Positions 23,010-32,137 of a DNA stretch of 34,873 nt are shown piece by piece; position 1 is the first letter of the stretch, and each line of letters begins with the position of its first letter. A program made the translations under genes and the position numbers. The notes under the pieces were generated by a model, which was not told the DNA's origin, did no database searches, and saw only the letters and a program-made list of their open reading frames with translations. Origin of the DNA: Oligoflexales bacterium. Lineage in GTDB: Bacteria > Bdellovibrionota_B > Oligoflexia > Oligoflexales > JALZUQ01. The DNA lies in contig JALZUO010000033.1 of assembly GCA_023301565.1 (NCBI GenBank), forward strand, positions 1-34,873. Direction: 5' to 3'.

Positions 23010-25104
23010 GGCTCTCTGCTAGGTTTGCAAGGCGAGAGAGGGTTTTTTGTTTGTGCTCTTCCTTGCTTTTTTTTCGTTCCGCCAGCGCCTTTACATGCTT
23101 GCTTGGATCCATGGCTTCGCCCAGCTCTTTTAAAAACATGCTCGGCATACATGAAACCACCTGCGTTGTTTTTTTACGCGACCAAGCCATAGATAAAAAC
23201 AGCTCTCGCTTGGCCCGTGTGATGGCAACATAAAAAAGTCTGCGCTCTTCATCTAAACCGTGGATGGACTCCATACTGTTTTCATGCGGAAACAACTTAT
23301 CTTCTAAGCCTACGACAAAGACCCCATGAAACTCCAAGCCTTTTGCTGCATGCACCGTCATCAAAGACACATGCTCGCTCTTATCTTCTTCGCCAAAATC
23401 TTTGGATTCAAGCGACAAGGAGTCTAAAAAACCTTTAAGCTCAAACTTAAGAGAGTCAGGGTTTTCAGGGTTTTTTCCAGCTTTTTCAATCTCGCGCATA
23501 TGCCACCTTTTTGCCGCGTCTGCGAGCCAACCCGGGCATGACTGAAGGTTTCCCATTTTAGTTAAACGCGTATCAATATCTTTTACACGTCGGCGTATGT
23601 CTTCGACCAAATCAGATTTTTTTAAAACATCTTCAAAATAGGAACGGATTTCATCGACAGTTTTTGGCTGGTTCTTGTTGCAGTCTTTAACCCAATTTTG
23701 AAAAGCCAATCTTTTTGCTACACCAGAAGAGTTCAAGCCCTCTAGGTTTTGAAGAGCTTTAAAAGGTGAAATCTTTTCGCTCTCAGATATGGCCTCAACT
23801 TTTTCAAGGCTTTTAATCCCAAGGCCCCGAGGCGGTGTATTTACAATGCGCCAAAACCCTAAACGCTCATAAAGGTTCGATACAACCCTTAGATAAGCTA
23901 TAAAATCTTTGATTTCTTTGCGCTCAAAAACACTTTGGCCGCCATAGGTTTTGTAGGGCATTCCAGCAGCACGAAAACTCAGCTCAAACGCGCGAGCCTG
24001 CTTGTTAGAACGGTACAAAATCGCCATGTCACCAGGCGACACCCCTCGGGCTTTCATGGTCATAGCTTTTTCTACAACCATGTCTGCCTCTGCCGCATCT
24101 GTTTTTGCGGTAAAAAAATCAATAGGGAACACCTCTTCGGAGGCAGACCAAAGCTTTTTATCTTTTCTTTTTTTATTGTTTTTAATCAAACTATTTGCAG
24201 CATCAAGAATAAGGTTCGTGCAGCGATAGTTCTGCTCTAAAAAAACTTGCTCAGTCCCTTCAAACCTTTGTTCAAAAGCTGAGATGACTTCGGGTAAAGC
24301 GCCGCGCCACGAGTAGATACTCTGATCGTCATCTCCTACCACACACACGTTGCGGTGCCTACTTCCCAAAAGTTCTATCAGGCGAAGCTGCGACAGGTTC
24401 GTATCTTGGAACTCATCTACGGTTAGATGATCCCACCTGTGAGACAGGGTCTCCAAAAGCTCTTTATTTGTTTCTAAAGCATGAACAACCTTGAAGATGC
24501 AATCATCAAAATCAATCAGGTGATTCAGCTTAAGAAGGCGCTCGTACATCTCATATACCTGCGAGATGATTTCGGGCTCGAGGCTACCAACGCCAACTCT
24601 TTCTCCTTCGCTTAAGCGGTGGAGCTCGCCAGGAAAAAGAAGTTTGTTTTTTGCTGCAGAAATAGTCTGCTGCAAACCGCCTATGGAAATATTTGCATTA
24701 CCCAGAGCTTCGTCCACACCCTTGCGGATCAGATCTAGCTGGTCTGCTGTGTCGGCAATTCTAAACCGTTTGTGCACGTGCATTTCTGTATGAAACTCTT
24801 TCATCAACCTAAGACAAAATCCATGGAACGTCCCAAGCCAAACCTTTTTGGCAGGTTTGCCAGCCAGAGCCACGAGGCGCTCTTGCATTTCGCGTGCGGC
24901 TTTATTTGTAAAGGTAACAGCAACCATTTTTTCTGGGGCTACCGGAGTTTGGCCTTGCACTCCTTTTAAAAGCGAGGCCATACGGTGCGTGATGACACTG
25001 GTCTTGCCTGTTCCTGCTCCAGCTAAAATCAGAAGTGGCCCACCCCTGTGGAGCACAGCACGCCTTTGCCGTTCATTTAAGTGTGGATAGATCGAAGCAG
25101 ACAA
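22990..25104 (-). CDS. uvrD: UvrD/PcrA-type superfamily 1A DNA helicase
   Basis: ATP-dependent 3'-5' DNA helicase of repair and replication-fork maintenance. 704 residues, close to UvrD/PcrA (about 720). Motif I (Walker A) is GAGTGKT (29-35), Ia is VTFTNKAAREM, II is VDEFQDTN, III is VGDDDQSIYSWRGA, IV lies around LEQNYRC, and V-VI are SLMTVHAAKGLEF and RRLFYVAITRAKREL. The start is a TTG with AGGG upstream; no earlier start exists in frame. The C-terminus lacks the usual long PcrA tail and is rich in K and E. PcrA and UvrD cannot be separated from sequence alone. Confidence 0.95.
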   Translation of the reverse strand: MSASIYPHLNERQRRAVLHRGGPLLILAGAGTGKTSVITHRMASLLKGVQGQTPVAPEKMVAVTFTNKAAREMQERLVALAGKPAKKVWLGTFHGFCLRLMKEFHTEMHVHKRFRIADTADQLDLIRKGVDEALGNANISIGGLQQTISAAKNKLLFPGELHRLSEGERVGVGSLEPEIISQVYEMYERLLKLNHLIDFDDCIFKVVHALETNKELLETLSHRWDHLTVDEFQDTNLSQLRLIELLGSRHRNVCVVGDDDQSIYSWRGALPEVISAFEQRFEGTEQVFLEQNYRCTNLILDAANSLIKNNKKRKDKKLWSASEEVFPIDFFTAKTDAAEADMVVEKAMTMKARGVSPGDMAILYRSNKQARAFELSFRAAGMPYKTYGGQSVFERKEIKDFIAYLRVVSNLYERLGFWRIVNTPPRGLGIKSLEKVEAISESEKISPFKALQNLEGLNSSGVAKRLAFQNWVKDCNKNQPKTVDEIRSYFEDVLKKSDLVEDIRRRVKDIDTRLTKMGNLQSCPGWLADAAKRWHMREIEKAGKNPENPDSLKFELKGFLDSLSLESKDFGEEDKSEHVSLMTVHAAKGLEFHGVFVVGLEDKLFPHENSMESIHGLDEERRLFYVAITRAKRELFLSMAWSRKKTTQVVSCMPSMFLKELGEAMDPSKHVKALAERKKSKEEHKQKTLSRLANLAESLSSPLE

Positions 25105-25301
25105 TGGAAAACCCTAATGTAAGTAAATTGTTAAGCAAATAGTAAAAAAACCGTTGGGCAAATATTAGTATAATTATTACAGGGCCTTATAGCTCCAACG
25201 AATGCATTGAACTGCTAGCCCTATTTAAGTATCCTGGCGCTCAGCCATAGGTGCAAGTCCAACCTTTAGGCGATTAAAATTGAATGCAAGGGTTTTATAA
25301 A

Positions 25302-25688
25302 ATGCTTCCTTTTATGACGAAACAATTCTCACTATGCGTCGCAGCTATTCTGCTCTCGTCTGGTACGGTTACGGCACAAGCTCAAGAAGCAGCAAGTGGT
25401 GGTCCCGGACTTTTTGATTTTTTGATTCTGCCTGTTGGCTTTATGCTCATCATGTTTATGGTGATGCGCCCCCATCACAAAAAACTCCGCGAGCAATCGG
25501 ATTTTCTTCAAGGAGTAAAGGTAGGCGATGAAGTGATCACCTCTGGTGGCATCATTGGCCGAGTTCGCAGTATTGCAGATCAGTTTGTAAGCCTTGAAGT
25601 TGCAAGCGGTACCCACATGAAAATAGCTAAGCCCTTCTTAAAGGGACTGGCAAAGGCTGAGCTTGCAACTGAACCTAAGAAATCCTAA
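25302..25688 (+). CDS. yajC: YajC, preprotein translocase accessory subunit
   Basis: Inner-membrane partner of SecDF-YidC. From the ATG at 25302 (AAGGG 9 nt upstream) the product is 128 residues; an ATG at 25284 in the same frame has no ribosome site. The YajC core is clear: one TM helix (LFDFLILPVGFMLIMFMVM) followed directly by RPHHKK and GDEVITSGGIIGRV. Unusually the TM is preceded by a 25-residue hydrophobic, signal-like segment (FSLCVAAILLSSGTVTAQA), so the protein may have a cleavable signal or a second TM. Downstream secD and secF, often adjacent in other bacteria, are absent; a MATE exporter overlaps the 3' end by 26 bp. Confidence 0.92.
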   Translation: MLPFMTKQFSLCVAAILLSSGTVTAQAQEAASGGPGLFDFLILPVGFMLIMFMVMRPHHKKLREQSDFLQGVKVGDEVITSGGIIGRVRSIADQFVSLEVASGTHMKIAKPFLKGLAKAELATEPKKS

Positions 25689-27012
25689 CGCCCTTTTTGA
25701 GTTAAAAAAAATTGCCTCTATGTCCTGGCCGATGGTGCTAGGGCAGATGCTTTTTTTTAGTGTTGTTTTAACTGACAACATGATGGTCGGCAGGCTTGGA
25801 ACAGCTGAACTTGCTGGGCTCGCCGCAGCCATGAGCCTTTTTAGTTTTTTCAACGTCACAAGCATCGGAATTTTTGCAGTCGCAGCGCCGCAGTATGCCA
25901 AGAACCGACAACAAGAAAACCATGACTTAAATGTAGATATTTTTCTGTCTTCTCTTAGTGTAGTGGCTCTGTTTTCTGCACCAATAGGGATTTTGCTACT
26001 TTTTTCTAGATCCATTCTGCCACTTCTCGGCCAGCCTGACATTACGGTTCACTATGCGGGTGAATACTTTGATGTGTTCGCTTATTCTGTCCCGCTGTAT
26101 GGACTTTGGTACGTCTTTCGGCAACTTACAGAAGGACATGGCAATTTTGGCTTTACGGGCGTCTCTGGGCTTTTAACATTTGTTTTGAACATAGTTTTTA
26201 ATTACCATTTTATTTTTGGCTCGGATTTAGTAGGCGGACAAGGTGTCAGAGGGGCTGCGATCGCGACTTTTCTTGTGATGATTATTGTTCTTTCTTTGCA
26301 CCTTCTGGTTATTTTAAAAGACGCTAGGTTAAAAAGTTTTCGAAAAGCTTTTTGTTTTCGGCTTCCAGATAAAAGCGCCTTCTTTTCTTTTTTACGTGTG
26401 GGCGTCCCGTCAGGAGGGGGGCTTGCAGCAGAGCTTTCGTTCTTTGTCGTGGGTACTATGGTCGTAGGCTATATTAGCTACAAAGACCTTGCAGCTCATC
26501 AAATCGCGTTTAACATGATGGCCTTTTTGTACATGATTCCACTAGGACTTGCGATTGCCTGCGGCGTACGTTCGGGTGAGATCCTTGCAAACGAGGGTAA
26601 AGAGTATTTGTATAAAACCGTGAAGATGTGGACGGGCGTCATAGCTTTTACGCAGGTTTTCACTGGTTTGTTTTGTTTTTTTGGCGGACCTTTCTTTATT
26701 TCTTTATATAACCCTGAGCCTTCTGTTGCGAAGCTCACGCAAAACCTCCTACTGATCACCTGCTTTTTACTGTTTGGCGATGGGCTCCTTATTTTGTTTA
26801 GTATCATCTTAAGAGCCTGCAAAGATACGGTTGCTAGCTTTTACCGGCTCGTTTTTAGTTTTATGCTGCTTGGAATCCCTTTAATGCTTTTGTTTGGTCT
26901 GAGTCTAGGGTTTGGCACGATAGGTGTCTGGATGGGGAAGTGCCTAGGTATATGGATTGCTGCACTGCTGCTTTTTTTTAGAACTAGAACTGTTTTGCGT
27001 CAGCGTGCTTAA
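25663..27012 (+). CDS. MATE-family multidrug/toxin efflux transporter
   Basis: 449 residues with about 12 hydrophobic segments in two related halves, the MATE (MatE, NorM-like) arrangement. Typical pieces are MSWPMVLGQMLFFSVVLTDNMMVGRLGTAELAGLA at the start of the first half and VGVPSGGGLAAELSFFVVGTMVVGYI at the start of the second. Expected activity: Na+ or H+ driven export of cationic compounds; substrate unknown. It starts at a TTG 26 bp inside yajC with AAAGG upstream, so it is translationally linked to yajC. The next gene is 60 bp away with its own strong ribosome site. Confidence 0.93.
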   Translation: MQLNLRNPNALFELKKIASMSWPMVLGQMLFFSVVLTDNMMVGRLGTAELAGLAAAMSLFSFFNVTSIGIFAVAAPQYAKNRQQENHDLNVDIFLSSLSVVALFSAPIGILLLFSRSILPLLGQPDITVHYAGEYFDVFAYSVPLYGLWYVFRQLTEGHGNFGFTGVSGLLTFVLNIVFNYHFIFGSDLVGGQGVRGAAIATFLVMIIVLSLHLLVILKDARLKSFRKAFCFRLPDKSAFFSFLRVGVPSGGGLAAELSFFVVGTMVVGYISYKDLAAHQIAFNMMAFLYMIPLGLAIACGVRSGEILANEGKEYLYKTVKMWTGVIAFTQVFTGLFCFFGGPFFISLYNPEPSVAKLTQNLLLITCFLLFGDGLLILFSIILRACKDTVASFYRLVFSFMLLGIPLMLLFGLSLGFGTIGVWMGKCLGIWIAALLLFFRTRTVLRQRA

Positions 27013-27072
27013 AACCCCTGCTTTTTAAAACCATGCTAAAATATACTTCATTTCTCTTTTAAGGAGTCATTT

Positions 27073-28092
27073 ATGCGTTTGACCCTGGTTTTGCTTTTTT
27101 TTGCCTCAAACTCACTAAGCGCAGATGACAGCTGCGCCCGGATGCATATCATGCTCGAATGGTATCTTCCGGCAAAGAAGCTTGATGAAGCGTCTTACAA
27201 GAAATTGTACGGGATGCAGCCAATGGAATGGCTTACCTACATGACAAACCTCGATGCTGAACTAAACCAGAGTTTTCCTGAATATGGAGAGGACGAAAAC
27301 TTCTTAAGCTATAGCTACATTGATGAAGCCAGCAAAGAAGAAATAAGCATGCAGTGGGCGGAAGATATTGAAAAAATAGCCTTAACTCGCCCGGCAATCG
27401 GCAGCAAAACCTCTCCTATAAAAATGAAAAAGTTAAGCGACGATGTGTTTTCTTTTTTAAGTGAAGGCAAGAAATACATAGCCAGAAACGTCGACACAAA
27501 AACGGATATTTATGCTCTGACGCAAGGGCGAGCGGCTATGGTCGCCAGCAAAGTAGAAGAACACTTTGGCTTTGACATATACCCTAATTTTCAACCACAG
27601 AAGATTAACGGACGTACCTATTTGTTAACTGATTTTGCAAAAGGAGAGACCGTCGGCTTAAAAAGAAGCACTAATGCCGCAAGTACTTATTTAAAAGCGC
27701 TAGAAGACGGGAGCTTAAAGAAAGAAACCTACTGGCTTGGGCAGGGATTTTCTTTTTTGCTTGGTGATAAAGACTCAGATTCGACCAATGCAATCAAACG
27801 ACCTGATGGCAGAATGCTTTTAGTTGACCCAGGACAAGCTCTGTCTTTTGGAGCCGATGCTTATGCTAGCGATAGGTCGCAAAATGCTTTCGACTACACA
27901 CCTTTTGGATTAGTCCTTCCATATAGATACTCTCGAAAGTTTATCGAAAAGCTCGAAGAAATGGACCGTGATTCGTGGGAAGATGCCCTTATTGATGAGG
28001 CCCTTGATGAGGAAATCAGCATGATTATGTATCGCCAACGCCTAATACTGCTAGACATCGCAGCGCGAGGTGAGGCCGCTTATTTTGACTAA
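27073..28092 (+). CDS. Exported protein with a PI3/4-kinase / HipA-like kinase pattern
   Basis: 339 residues with a signal peptide (MRLTLVLLFFASNSLS) and an AAGGAG 6 nt before the ATG. The fold guess comes from motif order. GKKYIARN (132-139) looks like the N-lobe strand with the ATP-binding Lys. AAMVASKVEEHFGFDIYP (154-171) resembles the helix plus 'G..hP' of HipA and PI4K-like kinases. TYLLTDFAKGET (182-193) resembles the hinge. The catalytic-loop type sequence GDKDSDSTN (231-239) is followed by a metal-binding aspartate in LLVDPGQALSFG (D252). Spacing D232..N239..D252 fits. If right, it is a kinase-like enzyme or pseudokinase acting outside the cytoplasm. I cannot name the substrate, and the two lobes are divergent from any family I know well. 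Confidence 0.55.
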   Translation: MRLTLVLLFFASNSLSADDSCARMHIMLEWYLPAKKLDEASYKKLYGMQPMEWLTYMTNLDAELNQSFPEYGEDENFLSYSYIDEASKEEISMQWAEDIEKIALTRPAIGSKTSPIKMKKLSDDVFSFLSEGKKYIARNVDTKTDIYALTQGRAAMVASKVEEHFGFDIYPNFQPQKINGRTYLLTDFAKGETVGLKRSTNAASTYLKALEDGSLKKETYWLGQGFSFLLGDKDSDSTNAIKRPDGRMLLVDPGQALSFGADAYASDRSQNAFDYTPFGLVLPYRYSRKFIEKLEEMDRDSWEDALIDEALDEEISMIMYRQRLILLDIAARGEAAYFD

Positions 28093-28219
28093 ACACGAGG
28101 CTAGCAAAGGCATGGTGTCATATATCAACGGTTTCGTAGTGACCTCAAAACCCACGGACTTTAAGGGTTGAATAAAACGCTGGCATAGGTAAAAAATTCT
28201 TAAAACACCAAAGATCCTT

Positions 28220-28247
28220 TTGACATATCTCTATAGCTAATTACTTT
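28220..28247 (+). promoter_or_regulatory. Candidate sigma-70 promoter of the outer-membrane barrel gene
   Basis: TTGACA (28220-28225) is a consensus -35; TACTTT (28242-28247) follows after 16 nt. It lies in the 293-bp gap after the kinase-like gene and would give a leader of about 130 nt before the ATG at 28386. Confidence 0.55.
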
Positions 28248-28272
28248 AGAAGTCATTGGCAACCACAGCTTA

Positions 28273-28331
28273 CCTAGGAATACTGTGTTCTAGGCCTGGT
28301 TAGATTCCTGCCTTAAAACTTTCTATGCAGG
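28273..28331 (+). promoter_or_regulatory. Two hairpins in the leader of the barrel gene
   Basis: CCTAGGAA/TTCTAGG (28273-28294, one bulge) and CCTGC/GCAGG (28307-28331) fold in the predicted leader. Neither is followed by a T-run, so a regulatory or stabilising role is more likely than termination. Confidence 0.35.
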
Positions 28332-28385
28332 CTAAATGTTACAATGGACTACTAGCTTATAAATAAACGCAGGGACCTGAATGTT

Positions 28386-29333
28386 ATGAAAAAAATACTC
28401 TCCATTAAAAGCATCATAATTGGACTTGGCCTAATTGCTTACCCGAGCGTAAACGCCCAAGACGGACTCAACTTTCACAACGTACTTAGCGAAGCACAGG
28501 CCACGCCGGGATTTGGTTTAGGGCTAGGGCATTTAAACACAACCTACGGTGAAGCTGAGGTAAGTGGGCTTAAAACAAACCCAGCACTTTTAGCCGGCAA
28601 AGGCTCTTACCGAGTTAGCGCAAACTACCAGTGGCCTTCAGAGGGTAGAGAGCTTTATCAGGTTGGGGTAGTTGATTCGCGTACCTCAAAAACAACCACT
28701 GGACTTTTATATTCTGGCCACTTTTCTAAAACTAAAAATTTAAATACAGATATCCCCGTAAAACACAGAATTCACGTAGGTTTCGCACAAAAAACAGGGA
28801 AATTTAGGCTAGGTATCGCTGGGCAGTATTCTGCTGGCGAAAAAAACGCCACTATGGATGTTAGAGGTATGCGGTTTAATGCAGGTCTTGTTGCAGACAT
28901 CTCTGAAAAAGTTAAGTTAGGGTTTTCGGGCGAAAACTTAGGCTCCAAAAAGCTTGCAACCATAGCTCCAACCACATTTCGCGGAGGGTTAAGTTATGGG
29001 TTTAAAAAAAACTTTGAACTTCAAGGGAACTATCAACGAAGAAGGCTTGTAGAAGGTGAGTTTATAGCGGATGAAAAAGGCTGGGTAGATACAGTTGGCG
29101 CCGGAATCGTCAGCCAGTGGAAATCTTTCTTTTTAGTTGGTTCATACTCTCGCCAGCTCCAACCTCTTTGGACGGCAGCCAGCCAAGACAAGGCCAAAAA
29201 GAGGTCTAGCTTGGCTGGCGCTGTTGGGTTTGAGCAAAAAGACTTTAAGCTGTCTTACAGCATGAGAGCGCCTGAACTGGGCAGCAAATTAAGAGAGCAG
29301 GCTATCCAGCTTGGTTATGCCGTAAAAATGTAA
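28386..29333 (+). CDS. Outer-membrane beta-barrel protein of unknown role
   Basis: 315 residues with a signal peptide (KKILSIKSIIIGLGLIAYPSVNAQ, cleavage near residue 24). The mature part is a series of 10-15-residue alternating segments, many starting or ending with aromatic or glycine residues (for example YRVSANYQWP, RIHVGFAQKTGKFRLGIAGQYSAG, GGLSYGFKKNFELQGNYQRRR, FFLVGSYSRQL, FKLSYSMRAPEL), ending in AIQLGYAVKM. This resembles PorV/FadL/conserved barrel proteins with about 10-14 strands. The start of the mature region, NPALLAGKGSYR, resembles FadL-like proteins. No substrate can be named. Confidence 0.75.
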   Translation: MKKILSIKSIIIGLGLIAYPSVNAQDGLNFHNVLSEAQATPGFGLGLGHLNTTYGEAEVSGLKTNPALLAGKGSYRVSANYQWPSEGRELYQVGVVDSRTSKTTTGLLYSGHFSKTKNLNTDIPVKHRIHVGFAQKTGKFRLGIAGQYSAGEKNATMDVRGMRFNAGLVADISEKVKLGFSGENLGSKKLATIAPTTFRGGLSYGFKKNFELQGNYQRRRLVEGEFIADEKGWVDTVGAGIVSQWKSFFLVGSYSRQLQPLWTAASQDKAKKRSSLAGAVGFEQKDFKLSYSMRAPELGSKLREQAIQLGYAVKM

Positions 29334-29415
29334 GGCCATTTGGTTGTTTTTTAGTCACTTTATGTTCTTGTCAGGAGCTTCGCACCGGCTTGGCTATGCA
29401 TGTGTGCCAGTGCTT

Positions 29416-29424
29416 TGCTATACT
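29416..29424 (+). promoter_or_regulatory. Candidate extended -10 promoter of sdhCAB
   Basis: TGCTATACT combines the extended TG with a TATACT -10 box, 66 bp before the sdhC ATG. No good -35 is visible. Between it and sdhC, GGCGA/TCGCC (about 29439-29456) can form a short leader hairpin. Confidence 0.4.
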
Positions 29425-29490
29425 TTTGGTTTGAATGTGGCGACCCAATGATCGCCGACCTAACCAAAGGCAACCTGGGAAACAAAATTT

Positions 29491-30180
29491 ATGGCAAGAC
29501 TCTCTAGTCTTTTTCAAAGCTCCATCGGAAAAAAAGTTTTTATGGCTATCACAGGACTCGCACTACTCGGGTTTGTAGTGGCGCATCTTGGTGGAAACCT
29601 ACTCATCTATCTTGGGCAAGATCAGCTCAACGCCTATGGCTACAAGCTAAAAAGTCAGCCGGTGTACACCCTGTTATGGTTTGCACGTGCTGGGCTACTT
29701 AGCATCGTGCTCTATCACACGATCACAGGTATTAGGCTTACGCTGCAAAACAGGTCTGCAAAACAATATGCATACAAAAAGCCAACGACCTTATATGCAA
29801 GCGTTGGTGCTAGGACGATGATCTTGAGTGGGCTTGTCATACTTTCATTTGTAATCTACCACCTATTGCACTTTACTTTTATTGCCACCGATCCAGCTCT
29901 TCAACATCTTGTGGACGATCAAGGCAGACACGACATTTACACAATGGTTATTTTAGGCTTTCAAAACAAGGCTATTAGCTTCTTTTACATTATTTCCATG
30001 GTCTTTTTATGGCTACACATAGGACACGGCGGAAGCTCTGTTTGGCAAAGCCTTGGATTTCGATTTGAAAAATACCGGTGGGTGACTGATAACATCGGCC
30101 CAGCCATCGCAACTTTTTTACTCTTGGGGAACGCATCCATCCCTCTTTCTGTGATGCTCGGGATCATTCAGCTGCCATAA
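29491..30180 (+). CDS. sdhC: B-type succinate dehydrogenase / fumarate reductase cytochrome b subunit
   Basis: 229-residue integral membrane diheme cytochrome b that anchors SdhAB and exchanges electrons with quinone. Five TM segments are visible. The four histidines expected to ligate two hemes are H32 (VVAHLGGN), H76 (LYHTITG), H124 (IYHLLH) and H176 (WLHIGHG); the order resembles W. succinogenes FrdC. A single large cytochrome b subunit and no SdhD defines the B type. First gene of sdhCAB; sdhA follows after 22 bp. Direction (fumarate reduction or succinate oxidation) cannot be read from sequence. Confidence 0.95.
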   Translation: MARLSSLFQSSIGKKVFMAITGLALLGFVVAHLGGNLLIYLGQDQLNAYGYKLKSQPVYTLLWFARAGLLSIVLYHTITGIRLTLQNRSAKQYAYKKPTTLYASVGARTMILSGLVILSFVIYHLLHFTFIATDPALQHLVDDQGRHDIYTMVILGFQNKAISFFYIISMVFLWLHIGHGGSSVWQSLGFRFEKYRWVTDNIGPAIATFLLLGNASIPLSVMLGIIQLP

Positions 30181-30202
30181 GCCGAAATAAAGAGGAACCA
30201 AA

Positions 30203-32116
30203 ATGAATTTAGACGCAAAAATCCCAGAAGGGGCGCTAGAAGATAAATGGAAAAACCACAAGTTTTCTAGCAAACTTGTAAACCCAGCTAATAAAAGAAA
30301 ATACAAAGTTTTGGTTGTAGGAACTGGCCTTGCCGGTGCTAGTGCCGCAGCTACCCTCGGAGAGCTCGGCTACCAAGTAGAAACCTTTTGCTACCAAGAC
30401 AGCCCACGGCGAGCGCATAGTATCGCAGCCCAAGGTGGTATCAATGCCGCTAAAAACTATCAAAACGATGGTGATAGCGTCTTTCGCTTATTTTACGACA
30501 CCGTTAAAGGTGGAGACTTTAGGTCTAGAGAAGCAAACGTCTACCGGCTGTCGCAGGTAAGTGCCGATATCATCGACCAGTGCGCTGCTCAGGGGGTTCC
30601 TTTTGCACGTGACTACGGCGGCTTGCTGACCAACCGAAGTTTTGGTGGTGCGCAGGTTTCCAGAACTTTTTATGCAAGAGGCCAAACCGGACAACAGCTT
30701 TTGCTTGGAGCTTACGGTGCCTTGAACCGGCAAATAGATAAGGGCGCTGTAAAAGTACACACTCGCACTGAAATGCTCGATGTCGTTTTGATAAATGGTC
30801 ACGCAAAAGGGATCATCACACGAGACCTGACCACAGGCGAAATCAAAAGACACACAGCAGATACGGTTATCCTTGCAACCGGCGGGTATGGAAACGTCTT
30901 TTTTCTTTCTACAAATGCAAAAGGCTGCAATGTAACAGCAGCTTTTCGGGCTTACAAAAAAGGCGCTGGCTACGCGAACCCATGCTTTACTCAAATCCAC
31001 CCTACATGCATCCCTGTGAGTGGCGAGCACCAAAGTAAACTGACTTTGATGTCAGAGTCTTTGCGAAACGACGGTCGTGTTTGGGTGCCAAAAAAGAAGG
31101 GTGACAATAGAGCCCCCGGTGATATTCCTGAAAACGAAAGAGATTATTATTTAGAACGAAAATACCCTAGCTTTGGGAACCTGTCCCCGCGTGACATCGC
31201 CTCAAGAAGCGCAAAAGAAGTTTGCGATGAAGGCCGCGGAGTAGGAAAAACAGGCCTTGGAGTTTACCTAGACTTTGAAGATGCAATTAAGAGGGTAGGA
31301 CAAGACGCTATTTCAGAACGGTACGGAAACCTGTTTCATATGTACCAAAAGATTACGGCAGAAAACCCTTACCAAAGACCTATGCGTATCTACCCGGCGG
31401 TGCATTACACCATGGGCGGATTATGGGTCGACTACAACCTCATGAGCAATGTTCCTGGGCTGCACGTGCTTGGTGAAGCAAACTTCTCCGACCATGGAGC
31501 CAACAGGCTAGGTGCTAGTGCACTTATGCAAGGTTTAGCAGACGGCTATTTTGTTATTCCTTACACCCTAGGCAACTACCTCGCCAATGAAACTCCAGGG
31601 TCTATAAGTGGGGAAGAAGCAGAGTTTAAAGAAGCAGAGGACGCCGTCAGAGATCGCATTGGAATACTTTCGGGTATACAAGGCGAAAGGTCTGTAGATT
31701 CCTTTCATAAAGAGCTTGGAAAAATCATGTGGGACCGCTGCGGAATGGCCCGAAACAAGCAAGGCCTCGAAAAAGGCATCCAAGAGATCGGCCAGCTCAA
31801 AGAAGAGTACTGGCAAAATGTGCGTGTTTTGGGCGAAACAGAAAACATCAATAGCGGCCTGGAAAAAGCTGGGCGAGTCGCTGACTTTCTTGAGTTCGGC
31901 GAAGTCATGTGTAGAGACGCCCTTGCTCGCGAAGAATCGTGTGGCGGTCATTTCCGCGAAGAACATCAAACCGATGAGGGCGAAGCGAAACGTGACGATG
32001 AGAAGTTTTGTCACGTGTCTGTCTGGGGCTACGAAGGTGAAAACAAAGAGCCGACCCTACATAAAGAAAACCTAGAATACGAAAATGTTAAACTCTCAAC
32101 TAGAAGTTATAAATAA
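30203..32116 (+). CDS. sdhA: Succinate dehydrogenase / fumarate reductase flavoprotein subunit
   Basis: 637-residue catalytic subunit with covalently bound FAD. The Rossmann motif [21 protein letters not shown] (36-56) is followed by the flavinylation histidine H72 in [15 protein letters not shown]. The active-site region contains TQIHPTC (substrate and FAD contact) and the capping-domain segment with [17 protein letters not shown], then [19 protein letters not shown] near FAD. Length is normal for a B-type enzyme. GAGGA lies 6 nt before the ATG. The protein has an N-terminal extension of about 30 residues before the Rossmann fold. Confidence 0.97.
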   Translation: MNLDAKIPEGALEDKWKNHKFSSKLVNPANKRKYKVLVVGTGLAGASAAATLGELGYQVETFCYQDSPRRAHSIAAQGGINAAKNYQNDGDSVFRLFYDTVKGGDFRSREANVYRLSQVSADIIDQCAAQGVPFARDYGGLLTNRSFGGAQVSRTFYARGQTGQQLLLGAYGALNRQIDKGAVKVHTRTEMLDVVLINGHAKGIITRDLTTGEIKRHTADTVILATGGYGNVFFLSTNAKGCNVTAAFRAYKKGAGYANPCFTQIHPTCIPVSGEHQSKLTLMSESLRNDGRVWVPKKKGDNRAPGDIPENERDYYLERKYPSFGNLSPRDIASRSAKEVCDEGRGVGKTGLGVYLDFEDAIKRVGQDAISERYGNLFHMYQKITAENPYQRPMRIYPAVHYTMGGLWVDYNLMSNVPGLHVLGEANFSDHGANRLGASALMQGLADGYFVIPYTLGNYLANETPGSISGEEAEFKEAEDAVRDRIGILSGIQGERSVDSFHKELGKIMWDRCGMARNKQGLEKGIQEIGQLKEEYWQNVRVLGETENINSGLEKAGRVADFLEFGEVMCRDALAREESCGGHFREEHQTDEGEAKRDDEKFCHVSVWGYEGENKEPTLHKENLEYENVKLSTRSYK

Positions 32117-32137
32117 CCAGGAAGGCAGGGTCTTTTA

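Noticed and set aside
25200-25275. GGTGCAAGTCC stretch before yajC, recalling a cobalamin-riboswitch or tRNA T-arm element
   Set aside because: No conserved GCCACTG box and no T-arm pairing or cloverleaf; the following gene is not cobalamin-related.
30488-31033. Long minus-strand open frame (181 codons) inside sdhA
   Set aside because: It lies wholly opposite a firm catalytic gene, with no ribosome site and no recognisable domain; a shadow of sdhA codon use.
31568-32014. Minus-strand open frame (148 codons) inside sdhA
   Set aside because: Antisense shadow of sdhA with no independent support.
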